Shown: positions 25,879-35,295, counted from the first letter of the stretch. The stretch: DNA of 64,000 bases from Acidimicrobiaceae bacterium (GCA_027451285.1 DAIDJP010000023.1:1-64000); one strand, 5' to 3'. The notes: a model not told the origin generated them from the sequence alone. Numbers and translations are program-made.

Positions 25879-25887
25879 GGGCCACGT
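25859..25887 (-). promoter_or_regulatory. 12-bp perfect inverted repeat across the start of the hut genes
   Basis: ACGTGGCCCATG (25859-25870) and CATGGGCCACGT (25876-25887) are exact reverse complements around a 5-nt spacer. Each arm contains an ATG of the arginase-family gene. As DNA this could be a repressor operator. As RNA it would be a strong hairpin burying the start codons, or a terminator after the upstream gene, whose stop is 7 nt away. Confidence 0.55.
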
Positions 25888-25893
25888 ACGCGA

Positions 25894-26946
25894 TTAGCAG
25901 CCCGGACCGACGCGGTGGGGTATCTGGGGCTGGGCGGTGCCCAGTGGCGCGTGCAGGCCCGGGGCGCGCCAGTCACAGCCCCAGCGGCCCGGCTCGGCCA
26001 AGGCCACGAAGAAGTCGCGCTCCCAGCCGGTGTTGTAGATGGTGGGATCGTGCTGGGCTAGGGGCAGCTGCACGCTGTAGTTGCCGGGGTGGTGCAGCGG
26101 GGCGAAGGGCGCGCCGAGGATCGGCCAGAACGGGTTGATGTCGAGTTCCATGCCAGTGACGACTCCCGCGGCCACCATGGCGCGCGCGAGGTCGGGCGCG
26201 AGCACGTGACCCATGGTCGCGACGTAGATGAGATTGCCCGCCGCATCGACACCCAGACCGCTGCGCGGCTCGGGCGGGACCTCGTGGAGCGGATCGCCCC
26301 AGAACCTCCACGGCGCGTGGAGTGCGGCCGGCGTCGGGCGACCGTTCGCCACCAGCAGGACGAGGTTCTGGCGCACGGTGGTCGGGGTGAAGTCGCGCGG
26401 CGGGAACGCCGGGCTTCCCCACGTGCCGATCGCCCAGTGGCCGTAGGCGTCGAGGGCGAGTGAGGCGTCACCGCGCACCAGTGGCGAGAGGACCAGCCCG
26501 TCGACCATGGAGCCACCGGCGCCGGCCGCCTGCTTGAAGGCGCCGTTGAAGACCGCCACGACGCCGGCCGGTCCCTCGACCGGCCAGTCGATCGAGGGTC
26601 CCGCATCCTTGGGCACGCTCGCCCAGCGCACGGGGTCGCCCGAGCCCACGTGCCAGCGCAGGAACGTCGTGCGCGCGCGAAGTCGCAGCGCGCGAAACGT
26701 CACGCCCCCCGCCACCACGTTGCGGTAGTCGACCATGACCCCGCGCGCCGAGTGGCTGACGACGGCCCAGAACGGCTGAGCCCGCTCGGGCGCCACAGTG
26801 GTCGTCGTGGCGCGCGGCGGCGACGTCGACGTCGTCGTCGCGGGGGCCGGCGAGCGCGAGAGCGCGACCGCTCCGGCGACGAAGACCAGCGCGAGAGCCC
26901 CGACGACCACGAGACGCCGACGTGTCCGACGTGTCCGACGCGACAC
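25894..26946 (-). CDS. Exported phosphodiester glycosidase-like (NAGPA domain) protein
   Basis: The protein has 350 residues. An Arg-rich N-terminus and one hydrophobic helix (about 12-30) give a signal anchor, followed by a Thr/Pro/Ala linker and a NAGPA/DUF2233-type domain (about 60-345). Family-like segments are GVVAVFNGAFK, MVDGLVLSP, RSGLGVDAAGNLIYVATMG and GVVTGMELDINPFWP. The family removes GlcNAc from phosphodiesters or acts on cell-wall glycopolymers; the substrate here is unknown. It starts 3 nt after qcrB and ends 15 nt before the hut genes. Confidence 0.75.
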   Translation of the reverse strand: MSRRTRRTRRRLVVVGALALVFVAGAVALSRSPAPATTTSTSPPRATTTTVAPERAQPFWAVVSHSARGVMVDYRNVVAGGVTFRALRLRARTTFLRWHVGSGDPVRWASVPKDAGPSIDWPVEGPAGVVAVFNGAFKQAAGAGGSMVDGLVLSPLVRGDASLALDAYGHWAIGTWGSPAFPPRDFTPTTVRQNLVLLVANGRPTPAALHAPWRFWGDPLHEVPPEPRSGLGVDAAGNLIYVATMGHVLAPDLARAMVAAGVVTGMELDINPFWPILGAPFAPLHHPGNYSVQLPLAQHDPTIYNTGWERDFFVALAEPGRWGCDWRAPGLHAPLGTAQPQIPHRVGPGC

Positions 26947-26949
26947 GAC

Positions 26950-28482
26950 TTAACGTTCGATGATGCGCACGCCCGATTCCGGGGCGGGTGCCTCGGGCTC
27001 GTCGATGAAGCGCGGTACTTCAGTGGGCTCGAGGTCGTCGGCCACGTCGTCGACGTAGGCCGGCGCGGGCTCGGCGACGTACTCCCCCTCGACCGTGCGG
27101 GTGACGACGTTGGCCGTCTTACGCTTGCCCGCGCCGCGCACGCCCTGCATCTCCTTGCAGATCCGATAGGTCAACGGGTAGGCGATGAACGGGGAGATCA
27201 GCACGAGCACGCGCATCGCCCACAGCACCGTGTTGAGCGACACGTGGAAGAAGTTGGCGATGACGTCGGTCGAACTGGCGATGAAGAGCATCGCCACGAA
27301 GGCGAGCACCGCGACGCCGGCGGCGGTGCGCTTGGGCCGGTTGCTCGGCCGATCCAGCAGGTTGTGCTCCGCGTAGTCCTTGGTGAATCGTCGTTCGATC
27401 GCCGGCCAGATCATGATCACGTTGAATAAGAGGCCCGGGAAGATCACCGCGGGGATCGTCACCTCGAGGGGGATCGTGTAGCCGAAGGAGTGGAAGGACC
27501 ACGCCGGGAAGATTCGCAACGCCCCGTCGAGGAAGCCCATGTACCAGTCCGGCTGAACGGCGTAGGAGATGCGCGAGGCGTCGTAGGGACCGAACTGCCA
27601 GATCGGGTTGATCTGGGCGAAGGCCCCGAGCAGGGCAATCACGCCGGCCACGAGGAAGAGGAAGCCCGTGGTCTTGGCCATGAACACCGGGAACATCGGG
27701 GCCCCGACCACATTCTTCTCGGTTCTCCCCTCGCCCGGGAACTGCGTGTGCTTCTGGCGCACCAGCAGGATCATGTGCACCGTGACGAGCGTGATGATGA
27801 TCCCCGGCACGATCAGCACGTGCAAGATGAAGAAGCGCGGGATGATGTCGGTGCCGGGGAAGTTGCCGCCGAAGATGAAGAACGCGAGGTAGGTGCCCAC
27901 CAGCGGCACCGACAGGAGGATCGAGTACGCGATGCGGATTCCCGTGCCCGAGACGAGGTCGTCGGGCAGCGAGTAGCCGAGGAAGCCGTTCACGATCGCC
28001 AAGATCAGCAGCGTGGTGCCGATGGTCCAGTTCAGCTCGCGCGGCCGGCGGAAGGCGCCGGTGAAGAAGACGCGGGCCATGTGCACGACGATCGCGCCCA
28101 CGAAGATGTCCGTCGCCCAGTGGTGCATCTGGCGCATCAGCAGGCCGGCGCGCACCGCGAAGGAGAGGTTCACCGACGAGGCGAAGGCCTCGGTGACGTG
28201 CTGGCCGTAGAGCGGCAGGTACGAGCCGCGGTAGGTCACGATCGCCTGGCTGGGGATGTAGTAGAGCGTGAGGAACACGCCGGTCACCAAGAGGACGACG
28301 AAGGAGTAGAGCGCGATCTCGCCGAGCATGAAGGACCAATGGTCGGGGAACACCTTGTCGAGGAAGGTGCGCCCGCCCTTGGCCACGCCCAGGCGGTCGT
28401 CGAGTTCGCCCAGCGCCTTGCCGACGGCGCCGTAGGGGCCCTGGGCCGTCTTCTTCGCGCGCCGGGTCGTCACGTCACTCAT
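26950..28482 (-). CDS. qcrB: Cytochrome bc1/bcc complex cytochrome b
   Basis: The protein has 510 residues. The paired haem-ligand helices are visible in RQMHHWATDIFVGAIVVH and FILHVLIVPGIIITLVTVH. The actinobacterial C-terminal extension with extra helices is present. It oxidises menaquinol within the menaquinol:cytochrome c reductase. The ATG at 28482 overlaps the Rieske gene stop (ATGA); a longer frame upstream lies inside the Rieske gene and is not used. It follows qcrC and qcrA in the standard actinobacterial order. Confidence 0.96.
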   Translation of the reverse strand: MSDVTTRRAKKTAQGPYGAVGKALGELDDRLGVAKGGRTFLDKVFPDHWSFMLGEIALYSFVVLLVTGVFLTLYYIPSQAIVTYRGSYLPLYGQHVTEAFASSVNLSFAVRAGLLMRQMHHWATDIFVGAIVVHMARVFFTGAFRRPRELNWTIGTTLLILAIVNGFLGYSLPDDLVSGTGIRIAYSILLSVPLVGTYLAFFIFGGNFPGTDIIPRFFILHVLIVPGIIITLVTVHMILLVRQKHTQFPGEGRTEKNVVGAPMFPVFMAKTTGFLFLVAGVIALLGAFAQINPIWQFGPYDASRISYAVQPDWYMGFLDGALRIFPAWSFHSFGYTIPLEVTIPAVIFPGLLFNVIMIWPAIERRFTKDYAEHNLLDRPSNRPKRTAAGVAVLAFVAMLFIASSTDVIANFFHVSLNTVLWAMRVLVLISPFIAYPLTYRICKEMQGVRGAGKRKTANVVTRTVEGEYVAEPAPAYVDDVADDLEPTEVPRFIDEPEAPAPESGVRIIER

Positions 28483-29417
28483 GAGCGCTCCCAGAATCCA
28501 GGTCCTATGGCGGTGTGGTAGTCGCTCTGGCTGCGCAGATACCCCGCGGAGTCCACGTAGAGCGGCAACTGGGGCAGCGGGCGCGGCGCCGGCCCGAAAT
28601 TCGGGATCGCGCCGTTGGTGACGTCGAACATCGACTGGTGGCACGGGCAGACCAGCAACTGGAGTTGCTGCTCGTAGAGCCCGACCGGACATCCCAGGTG
28701 CGTGCAGACCTTGGAGTAGGCGAGATATCCGTGCGGTCCCCAGCTCTCGCGACCCTTCTGGGTGACGAAGTTCTCATTCGAGATGCGAATCAGCACCGTC
28801 TGATCGACGGCCTGGCCGCGATCGGTGTACTCGGTGCCCTCGGGGTAGACGGTCAACAGCGAGCCGACGGCGAGGTCGCCGACGTGCACGCGGCGCCCGT
28901 CGATGCCCACCAGGTAACTGCCAGGACGCCAGTCGGTGTGAAAGAGAGTGTCCTTGGGCAGCGGGCCGAGGCTGCGCAGCAGCGGGAAGATCGCCACGAC
29001 GCCGAAGGCGCCCAGTCCACCACCAAGCAGTCCGCCGAGGAGCTTGCGGCGCTTGATGACGCCGCCGCCGCGCTCGACGATCGCCGCGGCGAACGCGTCG
29101 CGGGTCTCTTGGTCGCTGGCCATCTCGTGGCGCTGCTCGACGAAGGGTCCGCGCGGCATGAGGTACTTGCCCCAGGCGACGAGTCCCAGGCCGAGGAAGA
29201 ACAGTCCGCCGCCCATCGTCGCGCCGAGAGTCCAGGCGGCGGCGTCGACCCAGTAGCAGTAGCCAAAGCCCACGACGAGGATGAGGCCTACGAGGAACAA
29301 GACGGCGATGACCCGCTCGACCAAGAGGGGATTGCGCGCTGCGGGCTGCAGGTGCGGATCGTCGGCCGCGAGGCCCGCGATCTCCACCGGCGTGCGGTGT
29401 TCGATTGACTCACTCAC
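28479..29417 (-). CDS. qcrA: Rieske [2Fe-2S] subunit of the cytochrome bcc complex
   Basis: The protein has 312 residues. Three predicted N-terminal membrane helices are typical of actinobacterial QcrA. The Rieske cluster motifs are CTHLGC (238-243) and CPCHQ (257-261). It passes electrons from menaquinol to the dihaem cytochrome c subunit. It is shorter than M. tuberculosis QcrA. Its start overlaps the end of qcrC by 8 nt. Confidence 0.96.
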   Translation of the reverse strand: MSESIEHRTPVEIAGLAADDPHLQPAARNPLLVERVIAVLFLVGLILVVGFGYCYWVDAAAWTLGATMGGGLFFLGLGLVAWGKYLMPRGPFVEQRHEMASDQETRDAFAAAIVERGGGVIKRRKLLGGLLGGGLGAFGVVAIFPLLRSLGPLPKDTLFHTDWRPGSYLVGIDGRRVHVGDLAVGSLLTVYPEGTEYTDRGQAVDQTVLIRISNENFVTQKGRESWGPHGYLAYSKVCTHLGCPVGLYEQQLQLLVCPCHQSMFDVTNGAIPNFGPAPRPLPQLPLYVDSAGYLRSQSDYHTAIGPGFWERS

Positions 29418-30294
29418 TGCGCTCTCCTACCCAGTATCCGAGAAGGGCCAGCAGGCCCACGCCGAGGAGCAGGCCGACGAATCCTTCGGCCACCGGCCCC
29501 AGCCCGCCGAGTCCGAAGCCACCCGGGTTGTTCGGGTGCTGGATCTCGGTGGTGACGTACTTGACGATGTCGGCGACCTGGTAGTCGCTCAGGTTGCCGG
29601 TGAAGCGCGGCATGTTGGCGGGACCGGTGCGGATGGCCTCGGCGACCTGGGTCGCGGGGATGTTGCGCAACGAGGGCGCGAACGTGCCCGCCGCCAGCGC
29701 GTCGCCGTCGCCCTCGATGGTGTGACAAGCCGCGCAGTTCAGGGCGAAGAGCGCCATGCCGTTGGCCACGTTGGCGTCCTTCACGTTGACCGTGGGGATG
29801 CCCGGGTAGCTCGGCGAGAGCGAGTTGATCCAGGCGGCGATCGCGAGGGCCTGGTCGTGGGTCAGGCGCGGCTGGCGGCGCGGGGCCTGGACCGAGCGCG
29901 GGTCGGCGGCGGGCATGCGACCCGACTCGATCCAAAAGTCGATGGTCGCCGGTCCCAGGCCCACCAGGTTCGGGTAGGCGCCGGCGGTGCCGTTCGCCGG
30001 CACGCCGTTGGCCTCGGTGCCGTGGCATGACGCGCAGTTCTGCAAGAAGAGCGCCTGGCCGGTCGCGGCCAGTGCGGGCGACGGCATGTTGTAGATGATC
30101 GCGCTGTCGCCGTAGCTGATGATGAGCCCGTGCTTCTTCACGACGATGTCAGAGTTCGGGGTGCCGGCGTCGTGGCGCGTCGTCTGATAGATGACCTTGC
30201 CGGCCGCGCCAGCGCCGTTCGCCAGGGCGAGCGGTACCAGGGCGAGGACGACGGTGGCCGTCGCGACGCGCGCTCGCGTTGAGAGATGCGACAC
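29410..30294 (-). CDS. qcrC: Dihaem cytochrome c subunit of the cytochrome bcc complex
   Basis: The protein has 294 residues. A signal-type helix (about 8-30) and a C-terminal membrane anchor bracket two c-type haem domains with CASCH and CAACH motifs. In actinobacteria this subunit links the bcc complex directly to the aa3 oxidase in a supercomplex, so no soluble cytochrome c is needed. It begins 9 nt after ctaE. Confidence 0.95.
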   Translation of the reverse strand: MSHLSTRARVATATVVLALVPLALANGAGAAGKVIYQTTRHDAGTPNSDIVVKKHGLIISYGDSAIIYNMPSPALAATGQALFLQNCASCHGTEANGVPANGTAGAYPNLVGLGPATIDFWIESGRMPAADPRSVQAPRRQPRLTHDQALAIAAWINSLSPSYPGIPTVNVKDANVANGMALFALNCAACHTIEGDGDALAAGTFAPSLRNIPATQVAEAIRTGPANMPRFTGNLSDYQVADIVKYVTTEIQHPNNPGGFGLGGLGPVAEGFVGLLLGVGLLALLGYWVGERSE

Positions 30295-30303
30295 CGGGCT
30301 TAC

Positions 30304-30906
30304 CTACTTAAGAAGGAAGAGGGACGAGAACAGGCCGATCCACACCACGTCGACGAAGTGCCAGTAATAGCTCACGCCTTGGAAGGTGGCGAGCTCGCCC
30401 GGGTCCCCCTCGGTGCCGCGCATGCGAAAGAGCAGGAAGCCCATCGCGACGAGGCCGAGGAAGACGTGCAGACCGTGCAGACCGGTGGTGATGAAGAAGA
30501 CCGAGCCGTAGGAGTTCGTGTACCAGCGCGTGGCCAGGTGCGTCCACTCGTAGGCCTGGTTGCCCACGAAGAGCGCGCCCATGATGATCGTGACGATCAC
30601 CCAGCGCCGGGCCTCGTCGCGACGGCGGTGCTCGATCAGCCAGACCGCCCACTGCATGGTGAAGGAGGAGCCGATCAGCACGATGGTGAAGATGCCCGCC
30701 TGGATCGTGTCGAGGTGGGTGCCTGCGGGCGGCCAGGACTGCAGGTGCGCGCGGATAGTAAATAGGGCGGCGAAGAGACCCGAGAAGAACATCAGCTCGC
30801 TGCCGAGCCAGATCATGACCCCGATGGCGAGCAACGGGGGCCGGTCGTGGACGATCTTCTCTTGCTTCGCCAGGCTATTGAGGGGAATCGCCTGACTCAC
30901 TCCCAC
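30304..30906 (-). CDS. ctaE: Cytochrome c oxidase subunit III
   Basis: The protein has 200 residues and five predicted helices, with typical segments GVMIWLGSELMFFSGLFAA and TGLHGLHVFLGLVAMGF. It heads the ctaE-qcrCAB operon. Subunits I, II and IV of the oxidase are not in the window. The GTG at 30906 has no Shine-Dalgarno; an in-frame GTG at 30900, 7 nt after TAGAAA, could be a leaderless start. Confidence 0.95.
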   Translation of the reverse strand: MGVSQAIPLNSLAKQEKIVHDRPPLLAIGVMIWLGSELMFFSGLFAALFTIRAHLQSWPPAGTHLDTIQAGIFTIVLIGSSFTMQWAVWLIEHRRRDEARRWVIVTIIMGALFVGNQAYEWTHLATRWYTNSYGSVFFITTGLHGLHVFLGLVAMGFLLFRMRGTEGDPGELATFQGVSYYWHFVDVVWIGLFSSLFLLK

Positions 30907-30955
30907 ATTTCTAGTTGAGACGGCTACCTGCCACTGGTCCGCCCACTGAAATTAA

Positions 30956-33244
30956 TCACAGGATTGTGGCGGGCAGGGGTCCACCAGCGACTATGGCGAG
31001 GCGCCGGGTTGGGCGGGTCATGGCGACGTAGAGGGTCCGCAGCCCTCGTGCGGTGACCTGGCCGTCGGCCGATTCGCGACAGGCGATGTCGCAGGGGTCC
31101 ACCACGACGACCGCGTCGAATTCGAGGCCGTTGGAGCCCTCGGCGGCCAGTACCACCAGGTCAGCGCCCAGGCCCCGCGTCGACTCGTCGCGTGGGTCCA
31201 CCGCGGCGAGTCCCCCGGCGAGGAGGATGTCGATGATCTCCGGGACCCGGGCGGCGGCGGTGATGACCGCGGTGCGCCCGGGGGCGACCGCCTCCACCTC
31301 GCGCCGGGTCGCCGCGACGAGGCGCTCGGCGAATTCTTCGGCGCTGACGCGCTCGACGATCGGTGACACCCCCGCGCGGCGCACCGGCCGGGGGGCCTCG
31401 ACCTCCGGCGCGGCGGCGGCCAGGGTCGGCGCGGCGAAGGTCAGCACCTCCTCGGGGGTGCGATAGCTCACGGTCAGGTCCACGCGCGTGGGGCTGCGCC
31501 GCGGTTCGAGCATCGCGATGGTCGCGGCCCACGAGGCCGACGAGGAGGCGGTCGTGGCCTGGGCCATGTCACCGACGATCGTCATCGACCCGGTGAGGTC
31601 GCGCCGGCGCAGGACGCGCAGCTCCATCGGCGAGAGGTCCTGTGCCTCGTCGACGACGATGTGGCCGTAGGTGATGAACTCGGCCTCGTCGCGTTCGGCC
31701 GCGGCGGCGGTGGCCAGACGCGCCGCCTCGCGCAACGCGGCCGCACGCACGTCGGCGCGGTAGCTGTCGAGGTCGATGCCGTCGAGGACCGTGGTCTCGG
31801 CCTTGGGCGGGCGCGGGCGCTTGCGCGGGCCGAGCAGGACGCGGGCCTCGTCGATCAACGCGGCGTCCGCGGTCGTCCAGGCCACCTCCTCGAGCGAAGC
31901 CGAGCGCGCACGATAGAGCATCTCGCACTCCTCGTCGCTCAATACGCCCTTGCCGGCCGCGCGCAGGAGAGCCGGTGCGCCGAAGAGGTCGTGGAGCAGT
32001 TCCTGACCCGAGAGGCGCGGCCAGATGCGCTGGACCAACTCCTTGAAGGCCTGGGTCGCGCGAATCGTGTCGGCCACGTCGTTGAGCGAGCTCTCGTCGC
32101 CCTCGTGCACGAAGCGGTCCTTGTACGTCAGCGCCAGGCGGTTGGCCAATTCGCGTCCGACGGCGCTGCGGCGCTGGTTGTGGTTGCCGGGTCGGCGCTT
32201 GGCCCGCTCGACGATGTCGCGGGTGTCGCGAGCGCGCACGGTGACCGTGACGCGTCCCACCATCAGTTCGACGTCCTCGCGCAGGGGCCGCTGGCGGGTT
32301 GCGAGCGCGCGCTCGATGACGCGCACCATCCGCGCGTCGCCCTTCAAGCGCGCGACGTCGTCGCGGTCATATCCCCTCACCGTCACGTTCGTCACGAGTC
32401 CCGAGATCGTCGAGAGCGTCACGCCCGACTCGCCCAGGGAGGGCAGCACGTTCTCGATGTAGTTGAGAAACAGCGGGTTCGGCCCCACGACGAGCACGCC
32501 CTGGCGCTCGAGGGTCGCGCGGTAGGTGTAGAGCAGGTAGGCCGCGCGATGCAGCGCCACCGCCGTCTTGCCCGTGCCCGGCCCGCCCTGGACGAGGAGC
32601 ATGCCAGCCAGCGGTGCGCGGATGATGCGGTCCTGCTCGCCCTGGATCGTCGAGACGATGTCGCCCATGCGCCCGGTGCGCGCGCGACCCAGCGCCGCCA
32701 GCAACGCGCCGGGGCCGCCGAGGGCCAGACCGCCCTCGACCAGTCCCTCCTCGGTGGCCTGGCGCTCCTCGCCCTCGGGCAGGTGCAGCTCACCGTTCAC
32801 GTCGGCGAAGTACTCGTCCTCGACGCCGGTCACCGTGCGACCGCGGATCGCCACGTGGCGCCGCCTCACGAGGTTGAGGGGTTCGACGCCCGTGGCCCGG
32901 TAGAAGGCCTCGGCGACCGGCGCGCGCCAGTCGATCACCAGCGGGTTGAGCTCGGCGTCCGAGACGGCGAGACGCCCGACGTGGAAGGCCTCACCGGCGT
33001 TGACCGCCGGGTCGTAGTCGATACGTCCGAAGAAGAGGGGCTGGTCGCCGATGGCGAGCTGGTCGAGGCGCTGCAGGGCCGTTCCCATGACGACGTCGCG
33101 CTCGACGAGATCGCCCGCGCCGCGCATGGTCGCCACCGCGGCGCTGTCGCGTAGGGATCGCGCCTCGTCACGCATGTGATCGAGGGCGCCCAGGGCGAGA
33201 TCCAGGAAATCCTGCTCCTCGGCGATTTCACGCTCGTGCGCCAC
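30956..33244 (-). CDS. HelD-like UvrD/Rep superfamily helicase
   Basis: The protein has 762 residues. An N-terminal coiled-coil arm (EREIAEEQDFLDLALGALDH) precedes a split superfamily 1 ATPase with Walker A VQGGPGTGKTAVALHRAAY (about 220-240), DEAQDLSPMELRVL and a C-terminal TLYVAMTRPTRRLAIV motif. This layout fits HelD, which removes stalled RNA polymerase from DNA. The GTG at 33244 is preferred over 33250 because AAAGAGG then sits at the right distance. A TAGACT -10-like box lies at 33284-33289. It is divergent from hemE. Confidence 0.85.
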   Translation of the reverse strand: MAHEREIAEEQDFLDLALGALDHMRDEARSLRDSAAVATMRGAGDLVERDVVMGTALQRLDQLAIGDQPLFFGRIDYDPAVNAGEAFHVGRLAVSDAELNPLVIDWRAPVAEAFYRATGVEPLNLVRRRHVAIRGRTVTGVEDEYFADVNGELHLPEGEERQATEEGLVEGGLALGGPGALLAALGRARTGRMGDIVSTIQGEQDRIIRAPLAGMLLVQGGPGTGKTAVALHRAAYLLYTYRATLERQGVLVVGPNPLFLNYIENVLPSLGESGVTLSTISGLVTNVTVRGYDRDDVARLKGDARMVRVIERALATRQRPLREDVELMVGRVTVTVRARDTRDIVERAKRRPGNHNQRRSAVGRELANRLALTYKDRFVHEGDESSLNDVADTIRATQAFKELVQRIWPRLSGQELLHDLFGAPALLRAAGKGVLSDEECEMLYRARSASLEEVAWTTADAALIDEARVLLGPRKRPRPPKAETTVLDGIDLDSYRADVRAAALREAARLATAAAAERDEAEFITYGHIVVDEAQDLSPMELRVLRRRDLTGSMTIVGDMAQATTASSSASWAATIAMLEPRRSPTRVDLTVSYRTPEEVLTFAAPTLAAAAPEVEAPRPVRRAGVSPIVERVSAEEFAERLVAATRREVEAVAPGRTAVITAAARVPEIIDILLAGGLAAVDPRDESTRGLGADLVVLAAEGSNGLEFDAVVVVDPCDIACRESADGQVTARGLRTLYVAMTRPTRRLAIVAGGPLPATIL

Positions 33245-33315
33245 CTTCACCTCTTTCGCGCGACCTTCAAATGGGGTCTGACAAGTCTAGAGGACGCGCC
33301 CGCCCCTCACGCCAG

Positions 33316-33350
33316 GGTCGCCATCGGGCTCCCCTAGATTGGGAGCGACC
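33316..33350 (+). promoter_or_regulatory. Promoter and hairpin region upstream of hemE
   Basis: TAGATT (33335-33340) is a plausible -10, placing transcription start about 15 nt before hemE. It lies in the loop of an inverted repeat, GCTCCC (33328-33333) with GGGAGC (33341-33346), extended by GGTCGC (33316-33321) and GCGACC (33345-33350). An AAAGGAG Shine-Dalgarno follows. Confidence 0.35.
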
Positions 33351-33361
33351 AAAGGAGAACG

Positions 33362-34396
33362 GTGGGCGAATCAGCATTTCTACGGGCGTGTCGGGGCGAG
33401 AGCGTCGACCACGTCCCGGTGTGGTTCATGCGCCAGGCCGGCCGCTCCCTGCCCGAGTACCGGGCGCTGCGCGGCACGGGCTCAATCCTCCAGGCGATCG
33501 CCGACCCCGCCCTGGCCAGCGAGATCACCCTGCAGCCGGTTCGCCGCTACGGCGTCGACGCCGCGGTGCTCTTCTCGGACATCGTGGTGCCCTATCACGC
33601 CATCGGATTCGGCGTGGACGTGGTCCCGGGGCGCGGACCGGTCATCGAGCGGCCGTTTCGCTCCGCGGCGGACCTCGCGCGTCTGCGCGACCTCGAAGAC
33701 GGCGACGTGGCCCACGTCACCGAGACGGTCACGCGTGCCGTGACCGAGCTCGCCGCGACCGACACGCCGCTGATCGGATTCGCCGGCGCGCCCTTCACGG
33801 TGGCGAGCTACCTCGTCGAGGGCGGGCCCACCCGGGTCTTCGGCGTGATCAAGACGCTGATGCACACGGACCCCGCGCTCTTTGACGCGCTGCTCGAAAG
33901 ATTGGTGGCGATCACGATCGCCTTCTTGCGCGCCCAGGTCGAGCACGGCGCGCGCGCCCTGCAGCTCTTCGACTCATGGGCGGGGTCTCTCACGCGCGAC
34001 GAGTACCGGCGCTTCGCGCTCGAGGCGACGACGCGCGTGCTCGAGGGGGTGAAGGACCTCAACGTGCCGACCATCCTCTTCGGCGTCGGCACCGGCGAGC
34101 TGCTCGACCTCATGGCGAGCACCGGGCCCGACGTGATGGGCATCGACTGGCACGTCGACCTCGACGAGGGCCGCAAGCGGGTGGGCCGCCCGGTGCAGGG
34201 CAACCTCGATCCCGCGAGGTGCCTGGGCGGCGTGGACAACGCCCTCGCGGCCACGCGGGAGGTGCTCTCGCGTGCCGGCAGCGACGCCGGTCACGTCTTC
34301 AACCTCGGACACGGCGTCCTTCCCGAGACCGACCCCACGGTTCTCGAGGCCGTCGTGCGACTCGTCCACGACGAGGGACGCGCGGGTGTGCGATGA
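33362..34396 (+). CDS. hemE: Uroporphyrinogen decarboxylase
   Basis: The protein has 344 residues and decarboxylates uroporphyrinogen III to coproporphyrinogen III. The signature VPVWFMRQAGRSLPEYRALR lies at the N-terminus, with GFAGAPFTVASYLVEGG further on. The GTG has a strong AAAGGAG Shine-Dalgarno. The stop overlaps the hemH start (ATGA). It is the first gene of a three-gene haem operon. Confidence 0.97.
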   Translation: MGESAFLRACRGESVDHVPVWFMRQAGRSLPEYRALRGTGSILQAIADPALASEITLQPVRRYGVDAAVLFSDIVVPYHAIGFGVDVVPGRGPVIERPFRSAADLARLRDLEDGDVAHVTETVTRAVTELAATDTPLIGFAGAPFTVASYLVEGGPTRVFGVIKTLMHTDPALFDALLERLVAITIAFLRAQVEHGARALQLFDSWAGSLTRDEYRRFALEATTRVLEGVKDLNVPTILFGVGTGELLDLMASTGPDVMGIDWHVDLDEGRKRVGRPVQGNLDPARCLGGVDNALAATREVLSRAGSDAGHVFNLGHGVLPETDPTVLEAVVRLVHDEGRAGVR

Positions 34397-35295
34397 CGAT
34401 CGGTGTCCTCGTGATGGCCTACGGCACGCCCACGACGCGCGATGACGTCGAGCCCTACTACACGCGCATTCGCCACGGCCGGCCCCCCACCCCCGAGCTG
34501 CTCGCCGACCTCGTTCGCCGCTACGACGCCATCGGCGGCACGTCGCCCCTCGCCGAGCGCACGGCGCGACAGGTCGCGCGACTATCCGCGACACTCGAGG
34601 CGCGCCACCCCGGCGAGTACGTCGTCGTCTTCGGCTCGAAGTATGAGCCACCCCTGCTCGAAGTGGCCGCGCGCGAGCTGATCGAGCGCGGCGTGGAGCG
34701 CGTCATCGGCCTGGTGCTGGCGCCGCACTCCTCGTCGATGTCCACCGACCAGTACATGGAGCGCGCCCGTGGCGCCCTGGGTGAGGACGTCAACTTCACC
34801 GCGATCGGCGCGTGGTGGGACGCCGAGGGGTTCTGCGAGCTGATCGCTGAGCGGGTGCTAGCGGCCCTGGCCACGATTCCCCCCGAGCGACGCGAGACGA
34901 CCGAGGTGGTCTTCTCGGCGCACTCGCTGCCCGAGAAGATCCTCGAGAAGGGCGACACCTACCCCGACCAACTCGCCGAGAGCGCGCGGCGCGCGGCCGA
35001 CGCCGCCGGCCTCGCCCACTACGAGCTCGCCTGGCAGTCGGCGGGGCGCACGGGCGACGTGTGGCTCGGGCCGGACATCCTGGTGGTGCTGGGCGAACTC
35101 GCCGCGCGCGGCGTCACCGACGTGGTGTCGTGTCCCATCGGCTTCGTCGCCGACCACCTCGAGGTCCTCTACGACATCGACGTCGACGGCCAGCGCGTGG
35201 CGCACGAGGTGGGCGTGAACCTGGTGCGCACCGCGTCGCTCAACGACGACCCGGACTTCATCGACATCCTCGCGGCGGTCGTGGAGCGGGCGTGA
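34393..35295 (+). CDS. hemH: Ferrochelatase (coproporphyrin ferrochelatase type)
   Basis: The protein has 300 residues and inserts ferrous iron into the porphyrin ring. The catalytic-histidine segment APHSSSMSTDQYM and the acidic FSAHSLPEKI segment are present. The ATG at 34393 overlaps the hemE stop; a longer in-frame extension lies inside hemE and is not used. In actinobacteria this enzyme normally acts on coproporphyrin III, before decarboxylation by ChdC. It overlaps hemY by 4 nt. Confidence 0.95.
   Translation: MTIGVLVMAYGTPTTRDDVEPYYTRIRHGRPPTPELLADLVRRYDAIGGTSPLAERTARQVARLSATLEARHPGEYVVVFGSKYEPPLLEVAARELIERGVERVIGLVLAPHSSSMSTDQYMERARGALGEDVNFTAIGAWWDAEGFCELIAERVLAALATIPPERRETTEVVFSAHSLPEKILEKGDTYPDQLAESARRAADAAGLAHYELAWQSAGRTGDVWLGPDILVVLGELAARGVTDVVSCPIGFVADHLEVLYDIDVDGQRVAHEVGVNLVRTASLNDDPDFIDILAAVVERA

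Noticed and set aside
33976..34392. Upstream extension of hemH
   Set aside because: It lies wholly inside hemE; the ATG overlapping the hemE stop gives the correct HemH N-terminus.
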